Source of the DNA: an uncultured Burkholderiales bacterium
Lineage (GTDB): Bacteria; Pseudomonadota; Gammaproteobacteria; Burkholderiales; Burkholderiaceae_C
DNA length: 40,106 nucleotides
Reading direction: 5' to 3'
Assembly (NCBI GenBank): GCA_903933115.1
Contig: CAIZIT010000090.1
Coordinates: forward strand, 1 to 40,106
Shown: one piece after another, positions 17,320 to 26,629 of the stretch
Position numbering within the stretch: the stretch's first letter is position 1
How the letters are laid out: each line of letters starts with the position of its first letter
The notes under the pieces: model-generated
Databases searched by the model: none
The model's input: only the letters and a program-made list of their open reading frames with translations
Told to the model about the DNA's origin: nothing
Translations under genes and position numbers: made by a program

Positions 17320-18132
17320 TCAGTGATAAAGCATCTGGGTCAAATTCACCAAACCCATGCCTGCAAACAACCACAAAATTTGATGAAGCGTTGCCCTGGC
17401 GCTCAAGCGCTTTTGCAATTGAGGGATCAAATCTGCCAAGGCCACGTACAAATAACTGCTGCTGGCCACACTGAGCATGTAGGGCACCCAGACCTCTCGT
17501 CCCTCGAGCAACCCATAGGCCAATACCCCGCCTAAAGTCGTGACCAATCCGGACAGGGAAAGTTTAAAGAAGGCCTGGTTCTTCACCCCCCCCGTGCTCG
17601 CCAAAACCGTCAAGTCTCCCATGTGGTGCGGAATCTCATGGGCCAAGACAGCAACGCTTGCCGCATAACCCAAATTGACATCGGCCATGAAGGCCCCAGC
17701 AACCATGATGCCGTCACCAAAGGCGTGAACACTGTCGCCGAAAAGCACGGACCATCCTCCCACTTTGGCTGGCTCGTCGTGGTTGTGGGCGTGCTGGTCA
17801 GCATGGACATGGACATGGGCATGAGAATGGGCATGGGCATGACCATGTTCGTGCCCATGATGCCAAAGCTCCGCCTTGTCCAACAAGAAGAAAAAGATCA
17901 AGCCCACCAACAGCGTCAAGAACAAATGACTGGGCGAAGCGCCCGATCCAAAGGCCTCGGGCAAAAGATGCAAGAACGCAGTTGCCAACAAAGCCCCTGC
18001 GGCCAAACTCAACATGTGCTGCTGAAAGCGGCTGAGCAGAGCTCTGGCCAACACATAGGCCACAAAGACACTGCCCACGCCACACATCAAGGTGCCAAGA
18101 ACAATGGACACCAAAGTCAAATCGATACTCAC
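17320..18132 (-). CDS. ZIP-family divalent metal transporter
   Basis: ZIP proteins move zinc or similar metals toward the cytoplasm across the inner membrane. The 270-residue protein has about seven or eight hydrophobic helices. Metal-site motifs are DSVHAFGDG (133-141) and HEIPHHMGD (165-173), matching the paired metal-binding helices of the family. Between helices 3 and 4 lies a loop with 14 histidines within residues 91-118 (alternating H-A/H-V/H-G), a presumed metal sensor or store. It follows the hydrolase gene at 18200 by 67 bp on the same strand, so it may be read from the polA promoter. The family call is firm; the metal is not certain. Confidence 0.88.
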   Translation of the reverse strand: MSIDLTLVSIVLGTLMCGVGSVFVAYVLARALLSRFQQHMLSLAAGALLATAFLHLLPEAFGSGASPSHLFLTLLVGLIFFFLLDKAELWHHGHEHGHAHAHSHAHVHVHADQHAHNHDEPAKVGGWSVLFGDSVHAFGDGIMVAGAFMADVNLGYAASVAVLAHEIPHHMGDLTVLASTGGVKNQAFFKLSLSGLVTTLGGVLAYGLLEGREVWVPYMLSVASSSYLYVALADLIPQLQKRLSARATLHQILWLFAGMGLVNLTQMLYH

Positions 18133-18199
18133 CAGCCAGCCCTTCTAGGATTCAAAGCCCATTGATTCATCTCTCAAACTCTATGCCTCGCTAATGCCA

Positions 18200-19066
18200 T
18201 CACAGCCACTTCTTGAACCATGCCAAGGCTTCAGACCAAGCGTCCTTGGCCACCACAGGGTCGTAGGAAGATCTGTAATCGGCATGAAATGCATGCCCCA
18301 CACCAGGATAGATGATCAAGCGACTTTGCTGTGCCGCAAGAACACCCTGTTGGGCCACTTGCTCCAACCGAGCCTTGAAGGGCTCCAACGCAGACAGCGG
18401 GATCGATGCATCGCGATTGCCATAAAGACCCAACACGGGCGCCCCCAAACGACTCAGCTCGTCAATGGGATGCGAAGGCGTGAGTGTTGTGCGCTTGCCC
18501 TCGGTTCGACCGTACCAAACAACACCAGCCTTCAATCTCTTTTGATGCGCTGCATAAAGCCAAGCCACTCGCCCTCCCCAACAAAATCCATTGATGCCCA
18601 ATTTGCTCACATCAAAACCTTGATCCTGGGCCCAAAGGACACAAGCATCCAAATCAGCCAAAACTTGCTGATCGGGGACTTTGTCGATGATCTCCTCTTG
18701 AAGCTTAGACAGTTGTGCATATTCACTGGGGTCCCCTTGCCTGGCGAACAACTCGGGCGCAATGGCACAGTAGCCCGCTTGTGCAAATCGCCTTGCCACA
18801 TCAGCAATGTACTCGTGAACGCCAAAAATCTCAGACACCACCAAGACCACCGGCGCATGGGGCGCATGAAGCGGGTGCGCCACATAAACAGGGAACTTAA
18901 AGCCCTCTCTTTGCACCATCACCTCTTGGGTGTGCAAACCCTCAGAGCTGGTGCGAATGGCTGTTTGCGCCATGAGAGGCGAAGCGGCCAAAGCATACCC
19001 GACACCCAACACGCGTTGAAGCGCTGCACGACGGGTGCTCAAATTGCGCACAAACTCAGCATCCAT
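18200..19066 (-). CDS. Exported dienelactone-hydrolase-family protein
   Basis: Members are alpha/beta hydrolases with a Cys-Asp-His triad, acting on dienelactone or other esters and lactones. The 288-residue protein shows the triad: Cys162 in GFCWGGR, Asp219 in GNRDASIP and His258 in GVGHAFHAD. Glu79 in SEIFGVHEY matches the glutamate that holds the cysteine in the family. The first 34 residues form an export signal with a twin-arginine start (STRRAALQRVLG) and an alanine-rich stretch ending MAQ, so the enzyme is probably sent folded to the periplasm by Tat. polA ends 40 bp upstream, and the ZIP gene follows. No catechol pathway genes lie close, so its substrate is unknown. Confidence 0.82.
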   Translation of the reverse strand: MDAEFVRNLSTRRAALQRVLGVGYALAASPLMAQTAIRTSSEGLHTQEVMVQREGFKFPVYVAHPLHAPHAPVVLVVSEIFGVHEYIADVARRFAQAGYCAIAPELFARQGDPSEYAQLSKLQEEIIDKVPDQQVLADLDACVLWAQDQGFDVSKLGINGFCWGGRVAWLYAAHQKRLKAGVVWYGRTEGKRTTLTPSHPIDELSRLGAPVLGLYGNRDASIPLSALEPFKARLEQVAQQGVLAAQQSRLIIYPGVGHAFHADYRSSYDPVVAKDAWSEALAWFKKWL

Positions 19067-19106
19067 TTGGTCAGACCCTTTTTGCTTTTAACCCAGTCCT
19101 TCGCGC

Positions 19107-21917
19107 TCAATGCGCCAAGTCCCAATTCAAACCAAATCCCAACTCGGCAATCAAGGGCACTTTAAGCGTTGCCACTTGAGACATGAGCAGGGGAACGTTC
19201 TCCTTGACCCAGTCGAGCTCTGTCTGAGGCACTTCGAAGACCAACTCATCGTGCACTTGCATGATGATTTTGGTTTGAAGACCTTGATCATCCAACGCGC
19301 GTTGCACCTTGATCATGCTCATTTTGATCAAGTCTGCAGCCGTGCCTTGCATAGGCGCATTGATGGCCGCACGTTCTGAGCCTGCACGCCTTGGGCCGTT
19401 GGGTGAGTTGATCTCGGGCAAATACAAACGTCGTCCAAAAACGGTTTGAACATAGCCCTTGGCCTTCGCACTGACTCGGGTGGACTCCATATAGCGTCGA
19501 ACGCCTGAGAAGCGATCAAAGTAACGCTCGATGTAGAGTTTGGCCGCAGAGTTGTCAATCCCTAAAGCCTTGGCCAAACCGAAGGCGCTCATGCCGTAGA
19601 TCAAACCAAAGTTGATCACCTTGGCGTATCGACGCTGCTCGTCGCTCACCTCGTCCTTGGAGATCCCGAAAATTTCTGCAGCGGTCGCACGGTGCACATC
19701 CACCCCGTCATGAAAAGCCCTCAAGAGCGCTTCATCCTCGCTGATATGGGCCATGATGCGCAATTCAATTTGACTGTAATCGGCGCTCGCAATGACGCAC
19801 CCTTGGGGCGCCACAAAGGCCTCGCGCACGCGTCTGCCCTCAGGGGTGCGTATGGGGATGTTTTGCAAATTGGGGTCATTGCTGGACAAGCGACCCGTCA
19901 CGGCCACCGCTTGGGCATAGTGGGTGTGTACACGATGAGTGATGGGATTGATCAAAGTCGCCAACTTGTCGGTGTAGGTGCTTTTGAGCTTGCTCAAGCC
20001 CCGGTGTTCCAAAATTTTGGCGGGCAAAGGGTAATCCAAAGCCAACTTCTCCAAAACCTCTTCATCGGTGCTTGGTGCCCCTTTGGCTGTTTTTTTGACA
20101 ATGGGCAAACCCAGCTTTTCAAAAAAAATCTCCCCAATCTGTTTGGGCGAATTCAAATTGAATTCCCCCCCAGCCAAATCCTTCGCCTCCAACTCCAGTT
20201 GCGCGATGCGAGCACCCAATTGAGCACTTTGGAGCTCGAGCGTTGCGGCATCAATCATGACCCCGTTGCGCTCGACTCGAAACAAGGCTTCGCTGCTGTC
20301 AATTTCCAATTGATAGATAAAAGCAAGCTGCTCGTCCTCAGCAATGCGAGGCCACAGCACCTCATGAACCTCAAGCGTCATGTCTGCATCTTCACACGCA
20401 TATTGTGTCGCCTTGTCCAGACTCACTCTGGCAAAAGGGATTTGATGAGCGCCTTTGCCGCAAACATCTTCATACGACAATCCCGTTCTTGCCACATGTC
20501 TTTGCCCTAAACTCTCTAGGCCATGGGGGCGGTGAACCTCCAGCACGTAACTTTGCAGCATGGTGTCGTGCACATAACCTTGAGCTTGTATGCCGTGATT
20601 GGCAAAGACGTGTCGATCGTATTTGAAATGTTGGCCCAACTTCTTTGCACCCGGGTCCTCCAGCCAAGGCTTCAATCGCTCAAGCACCTCGGTCAACTTC
20701 AGTTGCGATTGTCCAAGCTCCAAGTCATGACCCAGAGGAACGTAGACCGCTCGCCCGGGCTGGGTGGACCAACTCAATCCAATGAGTTGCGCCTTCATGG
20801 GCACCAAAGAATCCGTCTCCGTGTCCAAACTCACCAAAGGGGCCAATTGAAGGTCAACAAAGGCCTGATCAAATTGCGGCCAGGTCGTGATGCATTCGTA
20901 GTGACGCTCTGTGATCGTGGAGGGCTTTGGGGGCGCATCCGCAAAGAAGTCGTGCGACTCGACCGATTCAGCCCCGAGAGCCACCCCACCTGGGGTTTGG
21001 CTTTTAGCATGCGGCCCACCTCCAGCCATGGCGGCTCCAAAAGTCTTCACCAAGCCCTTGAAACCAAACTGCTCACAAAAAGCCACCAAGCCCTCAGCCC
21101 GCGGCTCCAAGAGTTTCAAATCGTCCAGCTCGGGCCATTGCGGCAAATAGGCGTTCAAGTCACAGTCGGTCTTGATGGTCACGAGCTTCTTGGCCATGGG
21201 CAGCCAGTCCAATGCATTGCGTAAATTCTCCCCCACCACGCCCGTGATCTCAGCCGCATGTGCAATCACCCCATCCAATGAGCCATATTGCGTGAGCCAT
21301 TTGACGGCCGTTTTAGGCCCCACCTTGGGCACACCAGGCACATTGTCCACCGCATCGCCGACCAAGGTTTGGTAATCGATCATGCGCTCAGGCGGTACAC
21401 CGAACTCTTGGGTCACCCCTTGAACATCTCGCTTTTTCTGATTCATGGTGTCAAAGATCATGATGCTCTCATCCACCAACTGGCTCATGTCTTTGTCACC
21501 ACTAGATATCACGACCCTGTAGCCCTTTGAACTTGCATATTTGGCCAAAGTGCCCAACACATCATCGGCCTCTACGCCCGGTACATTGAGCACAGGCCAA
21601 CCCAAAAGTTGCACCACTTCATGGATGGGCTCAATTTGACTGCGCAAGTCATCGGGCATCGCGGACCTCTGGGCTTTGTACTCGGGGTACCACTCGTCTC
21701 TGAAAGTCGGTCCCTTGGCATCAAAAACACAGGCCGCAAAATCGGTTGGAAAGTCCTTTTTGAGGCTTTGCATCATGTTGATCATGCCCCGAATGGCTCC
21801 TGTTGCGGGGCTGGTGGGATCAGAGGGCCTGGCCCTCAAGTCGGGCATGGCGTGAAAGGCCCTGTAGAGGTAACTCGAGCCGTCAACGAGCAGTAAAAGG
21901 GGTTTTTCTTCTTGCAT
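19107..21917 (-). CDS. polA: DNA polymerase I
   Basis: PolA fills gaps and removes primers during replication and repair. The 936-residue protein has all three domains. The 5' nuclease (1-300) shows DGSSYLYRAFHA, GVEADDVLG and ISSGDKDMSQLV. The 3'-5' exonuclease shows Exo I SLDTETDS, Exo II GQHFKYDRHVF and Exo III YACEDADMT. The polymerase shows motif A SADYSQIELR, motif B RRYAKVINFGLIYGMSAFG and motif C QVHDELVF. In Exo II, histidine stands where E. coli has the conserved asparagine of GQNLKYD; the metal-binding acids look intact, so proofreading is probably kept. A Gly/Pro/Ser-rich linker (about 300-335) joins the first two domains. It diverges from thrB. Confidence 0.96.
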   Translation of the reverse strand: MQEEKPLLLLVDGSSYLYRAFHAMPDLRARPSDPTSPATGAIRGMINMMQSLKKDFPTDFAACVFDAKGPTFRDEWYPEYKAQRSAMPDDLRSQIEPIHEVVQLLGWPVLNVPGVEADDVLGTLAKYASSKGYRVVISSGDKDMSQLVDESIMIFDTMNQKKRDVQGVTQEFGVPPERMIDYQTLVGDAVDNVPGVPKVGPKTAVKWLTQYGSLDGVIAHAAEITGVVGENLRNALDWLPMAKKLVTIKTDCDLNAYLPQWPELDDLKLLEPRAEGLVAFCEQFGFKGLVKTFGAAMAGGGPHAKSQTPGGVALGAESVESHDFFADAPPKPSTITERHYECITTWPQFDQAFVDLQLAPLVSLDTETDSLVPMKAQLIGLSWSTQPGRAVYVPLGHDLELGQSQLKLTEVLERLKPWLEDPGAKKLGQHFKYDRHVFANHGIQAQGYVHDTMLQSYVLEVHRPHGLESLGQRHVARTGLSYEDVCGKGAHQIPFARVSLDKATQYACEDADMTLEVHEVLWPRIAEDEQLAFIYQLEIDSSEALFRVERNGVMIDAATLELQSAQLGARIAQLELEAKDLAGGEFNLNSPKQIGEIFFEKLGLPIVKKTAKGAPSTDEEVLEKLALDYPLPAKILEHRGLSKLKSTYTDKLATLINPITHRVHTHYAQAVAVTGRLSSNDPNLQNIPIRTPEGRRVREAFVAPQGCVIASADYSQIELRIMAHISEDEALLRAFHDGVDVHRATAAEIFGISKDEVSDEQRRYAKVINFGLIYGMSAFGLAKALGIDNSAAKLYIERYFDRFSGVRRYMESTRVSAKAKGYVQTVFGRRLYLPEINSPNGPRRAGSERAAINAPMQGTAADLIKMSMIKVQRALDDQGLQTKIIMQVHDELVFEVPQTELDWVKENVPLLMSQVATLKVPLIAELGFGLNWDLAH

Positions 21918-22275
21918 GGGTATATTTTGCCCTTGAAGCGCATCATTTAAGGCGCAAAAGAAATAAAAATTAAAAAGTTCGGTGCTCGGAGTGGCTAAAA
22001 GTTGAGACCCCCTTCCTCAAGTCCAGATAAGCACTCTACAATCGACTTGAAACTGATGGTGAAGCCCCTGTCCAGGTGAGAAGAGTCGATCCATCGCGCA
22101 AGCCTTTGAGGAGGTCTTCGAAGGGTCACCATGCCCACAAGGACCCCAAGTGCTCTAGAGCTCTCAGAGCTCCCAGAGCAACCCCTCACTTTGTGCTCTA
22201 GAGGCTTCATGCGCTTGATTTTTAATTGATTTTTAAACGTTTCAGAACCGTTCAACCCTTTTCATGTGTTTTTAA
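21918..22275. other. Divergent intergenic region polA/thrB
   Basis: This 358-bp gap has no convincing gene. It contains two copies of an 11-bp element at 22151-22161 and 22194-22204 (listed separately) and an AT-rich block (about 22215-22245) just before thrB that may hold its promoter. An AT-rich stretch at 21960-21975 may hold the polA promoter. No known small RNA was recognised. Confidence 0.4.
22151..22204. repeat. Two copies of GTGCTCTAGAG with self-complementary core
   Basis: GTGCTCTAGAG occurs at 22151-22161 and 22194-22204. The core CTCTAGAG is a perfect palindrome, so each copy could bind a dimeric protein and the pair could also form a hairpin. The segment between carries further AGAGCTC-type words. 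The copies lie 72-125 bp before thrB. Confidence 0.6.
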
Positions 22276-23259
22276 ATGGCCGTATTCACTCCAGTCACCA
22301 TCCAAGAGGCTCAAGCCCTTTTAGATCAACTTCACCTGGGACAAGCCTTACAGCTCACAGGCATCGAAGGTGGCATTGAGAACACCAATTACTTTTTGGA
22401 TTGCGCCCCTGTCGGATCCCATGAGGATGAGCCTTCTCGGTATGTTCTGACCTTGTTTGAACGACTCAGCAAAGAGGAGTTGCCCTTTTATCTTCACTTG
22501 ATGAAGCACTTGGCCAACAAAGGCATTCCCGTGCCAGATCCACAAGTCAATGACCAAGGAGAGCTCCTCTTTGAAGTGGCAGGCAAACCGGCCGCACTGG
22601 TCAATCGACTTCAAGGCAAAAGCCACCTCAAGCCCAGCGCCACTCACTGCGCAACGGTGGGACAAATGCTCGCCAAAATGCACATTGCAGGCAGAGACTT
22701 TGAGCTCCAGCAGCCCAACTTAAGAGGGCTCCATTGGTGGCTGGAAACGGCACCGAGCATTTTGGAGTTTTTGGAACCCGACAACAAAGTGCTGCTGGCG
22801 CAAGAAACAGCGTTCCAACTCAACCTCTCTCGCACCTCCGCCTACAAAAGCTTGCCCAAAGGGGCCATACACGCCGATTTGTTCAGAGACAACGTCATGT
22901 TCGATGGCGAGCATTTGACGGGGTTTTTCGATTTTTATTTTGCGGGCACCGACACATGGCTCTTTGACATTGCAGTGTGCCTGAACGATTGGTGCATCGA
23001 CTGGACAACGGGCGAACTCATCAAAGAGCGAATGCATGCCTTTTTAGACGCCTACCAACTCGTGCGCCCCTTGAGTGCACAAGAGAGAACCTTGTTCAAC
23101 CCCATGCTGCGAGCTGCGGCCTTGAGATTTTGGATCTCCAGGCTTTGGGATTTTCACCTCCCGCGTGAGGCGAACCTCTTAAAAGCGCATGACCCCAGAC
23201 ATTTTGAGAACATCTTAAAGCTAAGAGTTCATCACCCCGTACAGGCCTTTCAAGCCTGA
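22276..23259 (+). CDS. thrB: Homoserine kinase (aminoglycoside-phosphotransferase fold, ThrB type of Pseudomonas and Burkholderiales)
   Basis: The enzyme phosphorylates homoserine in threonine synthesis. This ThrB type is not the GHMP kinase of E. coli but the phosphotransferase-fold form. The 327-residue protein starts MAVFTPVTIQEAQ, has GGIENTNYFLD (32-42) in the nucleotide-binding part, the catalytic loop IHADLFRDN (His199, Asp201, Asn206) and GFFDFYFAGTD (Asp219) as the metal-binding segment. The sequence before the ATG (TGTGTTTTTAA) has no visible ribosome binding site, so translation may be leaderless or use a weak site. A membrane-protein gene follows after 48 bp. The family call is firm. 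Confidence 0.9.
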   Translation: MAVFTPVTIQEAQALLDQLHLGQALQLTGIEGGIENTNYFLDCAPVGSHEDEPSRYVLTLFERLSKEELPFYLHLMKHLANKGIPVPDPQVNDQGELLFEVAGKPAALVNRLQGKSHLKPSATHCATVGQMLAKMHIAGRDFELQQPNLRGLHWWLETAPSILEFLEPDNKVLLAQETAFQLNLSRTSAYKSLPKGAIHADLFRDNVMFDGEHLTGFFDFYFAGTDTWLFDIAVCLNDWCIDWTTGELIKERMHAFLDAYQLVRPLSAQERTLFNPMLRAAALRFWISRLWDFHLPREANLLKAHDPRHFENILKLRVHHPVQAFQA

Positions 23260-23307
23260 TGCCCGCCTACCCAGCTCATTGAGTGACACCACCAGCACTT
23301 TGACACC

Positions 23308-24084
23308 ATGAAATTAAATATCGTTCCCGCCTCCACCGGTGCACTTTGGGTCAAACAAGGGGCGAGAACGTTTGTGCGCCAACCGATCGCACTGACGGGT
23401 CTTTTTTTGATGTTCATGGCCCTGATGTCCTTGGTCTCGATGATTCCACTTGTTGGAGGAATCATCGGACTGATCCTCATCCCTAGTGCAAGCCTGGGGT
23501 TGATGGCAGGAGCGCAAGAGGCATTGGCAGGCAAATTTCCGCGTCCATTGACACTTTTTTGCGCCTTTCGCATCTCCAAAGACAAAACCCAACAAATGCT
23601 TTTGCTGGGAGGGTTTTATGCTGTCGGATTTTTGATCCTGGCCGCTCTATCGGCCTTGGTGGATGGGGGCAGTTTTGCTAAATTTTATTTGGTGGGCAGC
23701 ACACTCACCAAAGAGCTGATCTTAAAGAGTGACTTCCAACAAGCCATGTGGCTGGCTCTTCTTTTGTACATTCCCTTTTCGAGCCTTTTTTGGCATGCCC
23801 CAGCATTGGTCTTTTGGCACGGTGTGAGTGTGCCCAAGAGTTTATTTTTCTCAGGCGTTGCCTGCCTCTCCAACTGGCGTGCATTTGTGGTTTACGCTTT
23901 GACTTGGATGGCTATATTTGCCTCTGTCGCCTTGTGCCTGGGTGTGCTCTCCAGCTGGAGCGATGAGTCTCAATGGGTCAGCGAGTTGCTGCTGCCCTTG
24001 ATGCTCATCTTGGCCTCCATCTTCTTCACCTCTTCGCTCTTTAGCTTCAAAGACTGCTTCACATCAGAGACGATTTTGGCCTGA
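23308..24084 (+). CDS. BPSS1780-type multi-pass membrane protein of unknown function
   Basis: The 258-residue product is an integral membrane protein with about six hydrophobic segments (near 28-50, 50-75, 100-120, 145-165, 190-215 and 225-245) and little else. The N-terminal VPASTGALWVKQGARTFVRQP and the block VGGIIGLILIPSASLGLMAG fit, from memory, a conserved family in Burkholderiales named after BPSS1780. It is probably co-transcribed with thrB. Its stop codon lies only 4 bp from that of the converging uvrD, so the two transcripts must overlap at their 3' ends. I do not know a function for this family. Confidence 0.7.
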   Translation: MKLNIVPASTGALWVKQGARTFVRQPIALTGLFLMFMALMSLVSMIPLVGGIIGLILIPSASLGLMAGAQEALAGKFPRPLTLFCAFRISKDKTQQMLLLGGFYAVGFLILAALSALVDGGSFAKFYLVGSTLTKELILKSDFQQAMWLALLLYIPFSSLFWHAPALVFWHGVSVPKSLFFSGVACLSNWRAFVVYALTWMAIFASVALCLGVLSSWSDESQWVSELLLPLMLILASIFFTSSLFSFKDCFTSETILA

Positions 24085-24088
24085 GCGC

Positions 24089-26629
24089 TCAGTCAATGGG
24101 TGTGAGTTTGGCCAAAGAGAGTGCCAACCACTTGACCCCGTGGCGTGGAAAATCCACCTGAGCACGGGCATCATCTTGAATGCCCTCAAGAGCCAGTATT
24201 TTGCCCTCACCAAATTTATTGTGAAAGACCCTCAACCCCACCTTCATCCATGCATGAGGGTCGGCGGCATCCGTCCTTTGAGCTCGAACAGGCAAAGCCT
24301 CTTGCGCGGGAGCCTTTCGTCCACTCGTGTTGACCGCTCGAGCCCAAGCGGGTGTGTATGCGCTTGACGAATAGTCCCTTGAGCCCGATGCACCAGAAAA
24401 TCCTCGCGAACTCGATGCCGCAACAGGCTTTTTGGCATTGACCCATTTCATGGTGTGCTCGGGCATTTCGTCAAAGAAACGACTGCGCATGTTGAACCGG
24501 GTTTGCCCGTGAAGCATACGGGTTTGAGCATGGCTCAAATAAAGGCGCTTACGGGCTCTGGTCACAGCCACGTACATCAAACGCCTCTCCTCCTCGAGTC
24601 CTTCAACAGAGCTCAGGGAGTTTTCATGCGGAAAGAGGCCCTCCTCCAGTCCCGTGATGAAGACACAATCGAACTCCAAACCTTTGGCCGCGTGCACCGT
24701 CATCAGTTGCACCGCATCTTGCCCTGCCTGCGCTTGGTTGTCACCGGCCTCCAGTGCAGCATGGCTTAAAAACGCAGCCAAAGGCGACAAGGTCTCTCCG
24801 GTGTCAAAGTTCACCCATCCCGAGGGCAGCTCAACATCCTTGGCGCTGTCCGGGTCCAAAGACCGCTCGCCCAAAGCTTCTCTTGAAGCTGAAGGGCTTG
24901 CGCCCTCTACATACTGATCCAAACCCGACTGCATTTGATTGACCGTTGCAGGCGCATCTTTACCAAAGCCCTCTTGCATCACGAAACTCTCAGCCGCGTT
25001 CACCAATTCCTCCAAGTTCTCCACCCGGTCGGCGCCCTCTCTCTCGGCTCTGTAGTGCTCGATCAATCCACTTTGCTCGAGCACCAACTCCATGATCTCT
25101 CGCAGTGTCAGACCCAAGATTTGTTCGCGCATGACGTCCATCTTGGCCACAAAAGCTTGCAAATTCACACCCGCTTTGCCGCTCACCAACTCCACACTCG
25201 CGTGCAAAGAGCAAGACCTCTGCGTGGCCGCGTCTTGGAGCTGCTCGATCGTTCGAGCTCCGATGCCTCGAGGTGGAAAATTCACCACCCGTAAAAAAGA
25301 AGTGTCTTCATTGGGGTTTTCAAGCAAACGCAAATAAGCCAATGCGTTTTTGATTTCCGCTCGCTCAAAGAACCTCAAGCCGCCATAGACTTTGTAGGGA
25401 ATCGAGGCGTTGAACAACGCCGACTCGATGACCCGACTCTGCGCATTGCTGCGGTACAAAAAGGCAATGTCTGAGCGTTTGCTAACGCCTTGACTCTCGT
25501 TTGCATTTTGCCCCTCACGCAAAAGATGCCTCACCTCCTCCACCAAACACTGCGCCTCTTCAAAATCACTGGGATTTTCTAAAACACGGATCAACTCCCC
25601 TTGGCCCTGATCGGTTCGTAAATTCTTACCCAAACGCTGGCTGTTGTGTTGAATGAGGGTGTTGGCCGTCTCTAAGATGGAGCCCGAGCTCCTGTAATTT
25701 TGCTCAAGCTTGATTTGATGTTTGACATCAAACTCACGCACAAAGTCAGACATATTGCCCACTCGTGCGCCTCGAAAGGCGTAAATGCTTTGATCGTCAT
25801 CGCCAACGGCAAAGACAGCACTTTCACTGCCGCAAAGCATTTTGATCCAAGCGTACTGGAGTCGGTTGGTGTCTTGAAACTCATCGATCAAGAGATGCTG
25901 AAATCGCCTTTGGTAATGCTCTCTGAGAGGCGCATGATCACGAAGCAATTCGTAGGATCGAAGCATCAACTCGGCAAAATCAACCACCCCTTCTCTGTTG
26001 CATTGGTCCTCGTAGAGTTGATACAACTCCACTCGCTTTTTAGAGTCAGGATCGGTCGCCACCAGGTCTTGAGGTCTTTTGGCCTCCTCCTTGGCGCCCG
26101 CAATAAACCACTGCACCTGTTTGGGGGGAAACTTCTCTTCATCCACACTGAACTGCTTACAAAGCCGCTTGATCGCTGAGAGTTGATCTTGGGTATCGAG
26201 AATTTGAAACGCTTGGGGCAAATTGGCCATTTTCCAATGGGCCTTGAGCATGCGGTGACATAAACCGTGGAAAGTCCCCATCCACAAGCCCCTGACGTTC
26301 AAGGGCAGCATGGACTCCAAACGGGTGAGCATTTCTTTGGCGGCCTTGTTGGTGAAAGTGACCGCCAAAAGGCCCCCAGGGGTGATTTGCCCCGTTTGGA
26401 GCAAATAGGCAATTCGAGTGGTGAGCACACGAGTCTTGCCTGAGCCCGCACCAGCCAAAATCAAGGCATGCTCATGGGGCAAGGTCACAGCGCTCAATTG
26501 TTCTGGGTTCAAGCCCTGGAGCATCCTCATGGCGCTGCTCTCAGGAGCCCATAAAGAGCCTTGATTTTCAGATGATGAAAACTCGGAGGAGCTGGACTCG
26601 GGCAATTTCTGGTCGGAGAATGGTGTCAT
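24089..26629 (-). CDS. uvrD: UvrD/PcrA-type 3'-5' DNA helicase (superfamily 1A)
   Basis: This ATP-driven helicase removes incised strands in nucleotide-excision and mismatch repair and clears proteins from DNA. The 846-residue protein carries all SF1A motifs: Q motif LNPEQLSAV (40-48), motif I AGAGSGKT (59-66), II LLIDEFQDTN, III FAVGDDDQSIYAFRGA, IV LEQNYRSSG, V VHAAKGLEFDCVFITGLEEGLFPH and VI EEERRLMYVAVTRARKRLY. The C-terminus RVFHNKFGEGKILALEG matches the Tudor-like end of UvrD/PcrA, which argues against Rep. The first 35 residues are a Ser/Glu-rich extension. It converges on the BPSS1780-type gene and diverges from guaC. Confidence 0.93.
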   Translation of the reverse strand: MTPFSDQKLPESSSSEFSSSENQGSLWAPESSAMRMLQGLNPEQLSAVTLPHEHALILAGAGSGKTRVLTTRIAYLLQTGQITPGGLLAVTFTNKAAKEMLTRLESMLPLNVRGLWMGTFHGLCHRMLKAHWKMANLPQAFQILDTQDQLSAIKRLCKQFSVDEEKFPPKQVQWFIAGAKEEAKRPQDLVATDPDSKKRVELYQLYEDQCNREGVVDFAELMLRSYELLRDHAPLREHYQRRFQHLLIDEFQDTNRLQYAWIKMLCGSESAVFAVGDDDQSIYAFRGARVGNMSDFVREFDVKHQIKLEQNYRSSGSILETANTLIQHNSQRLGKNLRTDQGQGELIRVLENPSDFEEAQCLVEEVRHLLREGQNANESQGVSKRSDIAFLYRSNAQSRVIESALFNASIPYKVYGGLRFFERAEIKNALAYLRLLENPNEDTSFLRVVNFPPRGIGARTIEQLQDAATQRSCSLHASVELVSGKAGVNLQAFVAKMDVMREQILGLTLREIMELVLEQSGLIEHYRAEREGADRVENLEELVNAAESFVMQEGFGKDAPATVNQMQSGLDQYVEGASPSASREALGERSLDPDSAKDVELPSGWVNFDTGETLSPLAAFLSHAALEAGDNQAQAGQDAVQLMTVHAAKGLEFDCVFITGLEEGLFPHENSLSSVEGLEEERRLMYVAVTRARKRLYLSHAQTRMLHGQTRFNMRSRFFDEMPEHTMKWVNAKKPVAASSSRGFSGASGSRDYSSSAYTPAWARAVNTSGRKAPAQEALPVRAQRTDAADPHAWMKVGLRVFHNKFGEGKILALEGIQDDARAQVDFPRHGVKWLALSLAKLTPID

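Noticed and set aside
17778-17862. Short CATGGGCATGG-type repeats as a satellite or CRISPR-like array
   Set aside because: They are explained by alternating histidine codons in the ZIP loop.
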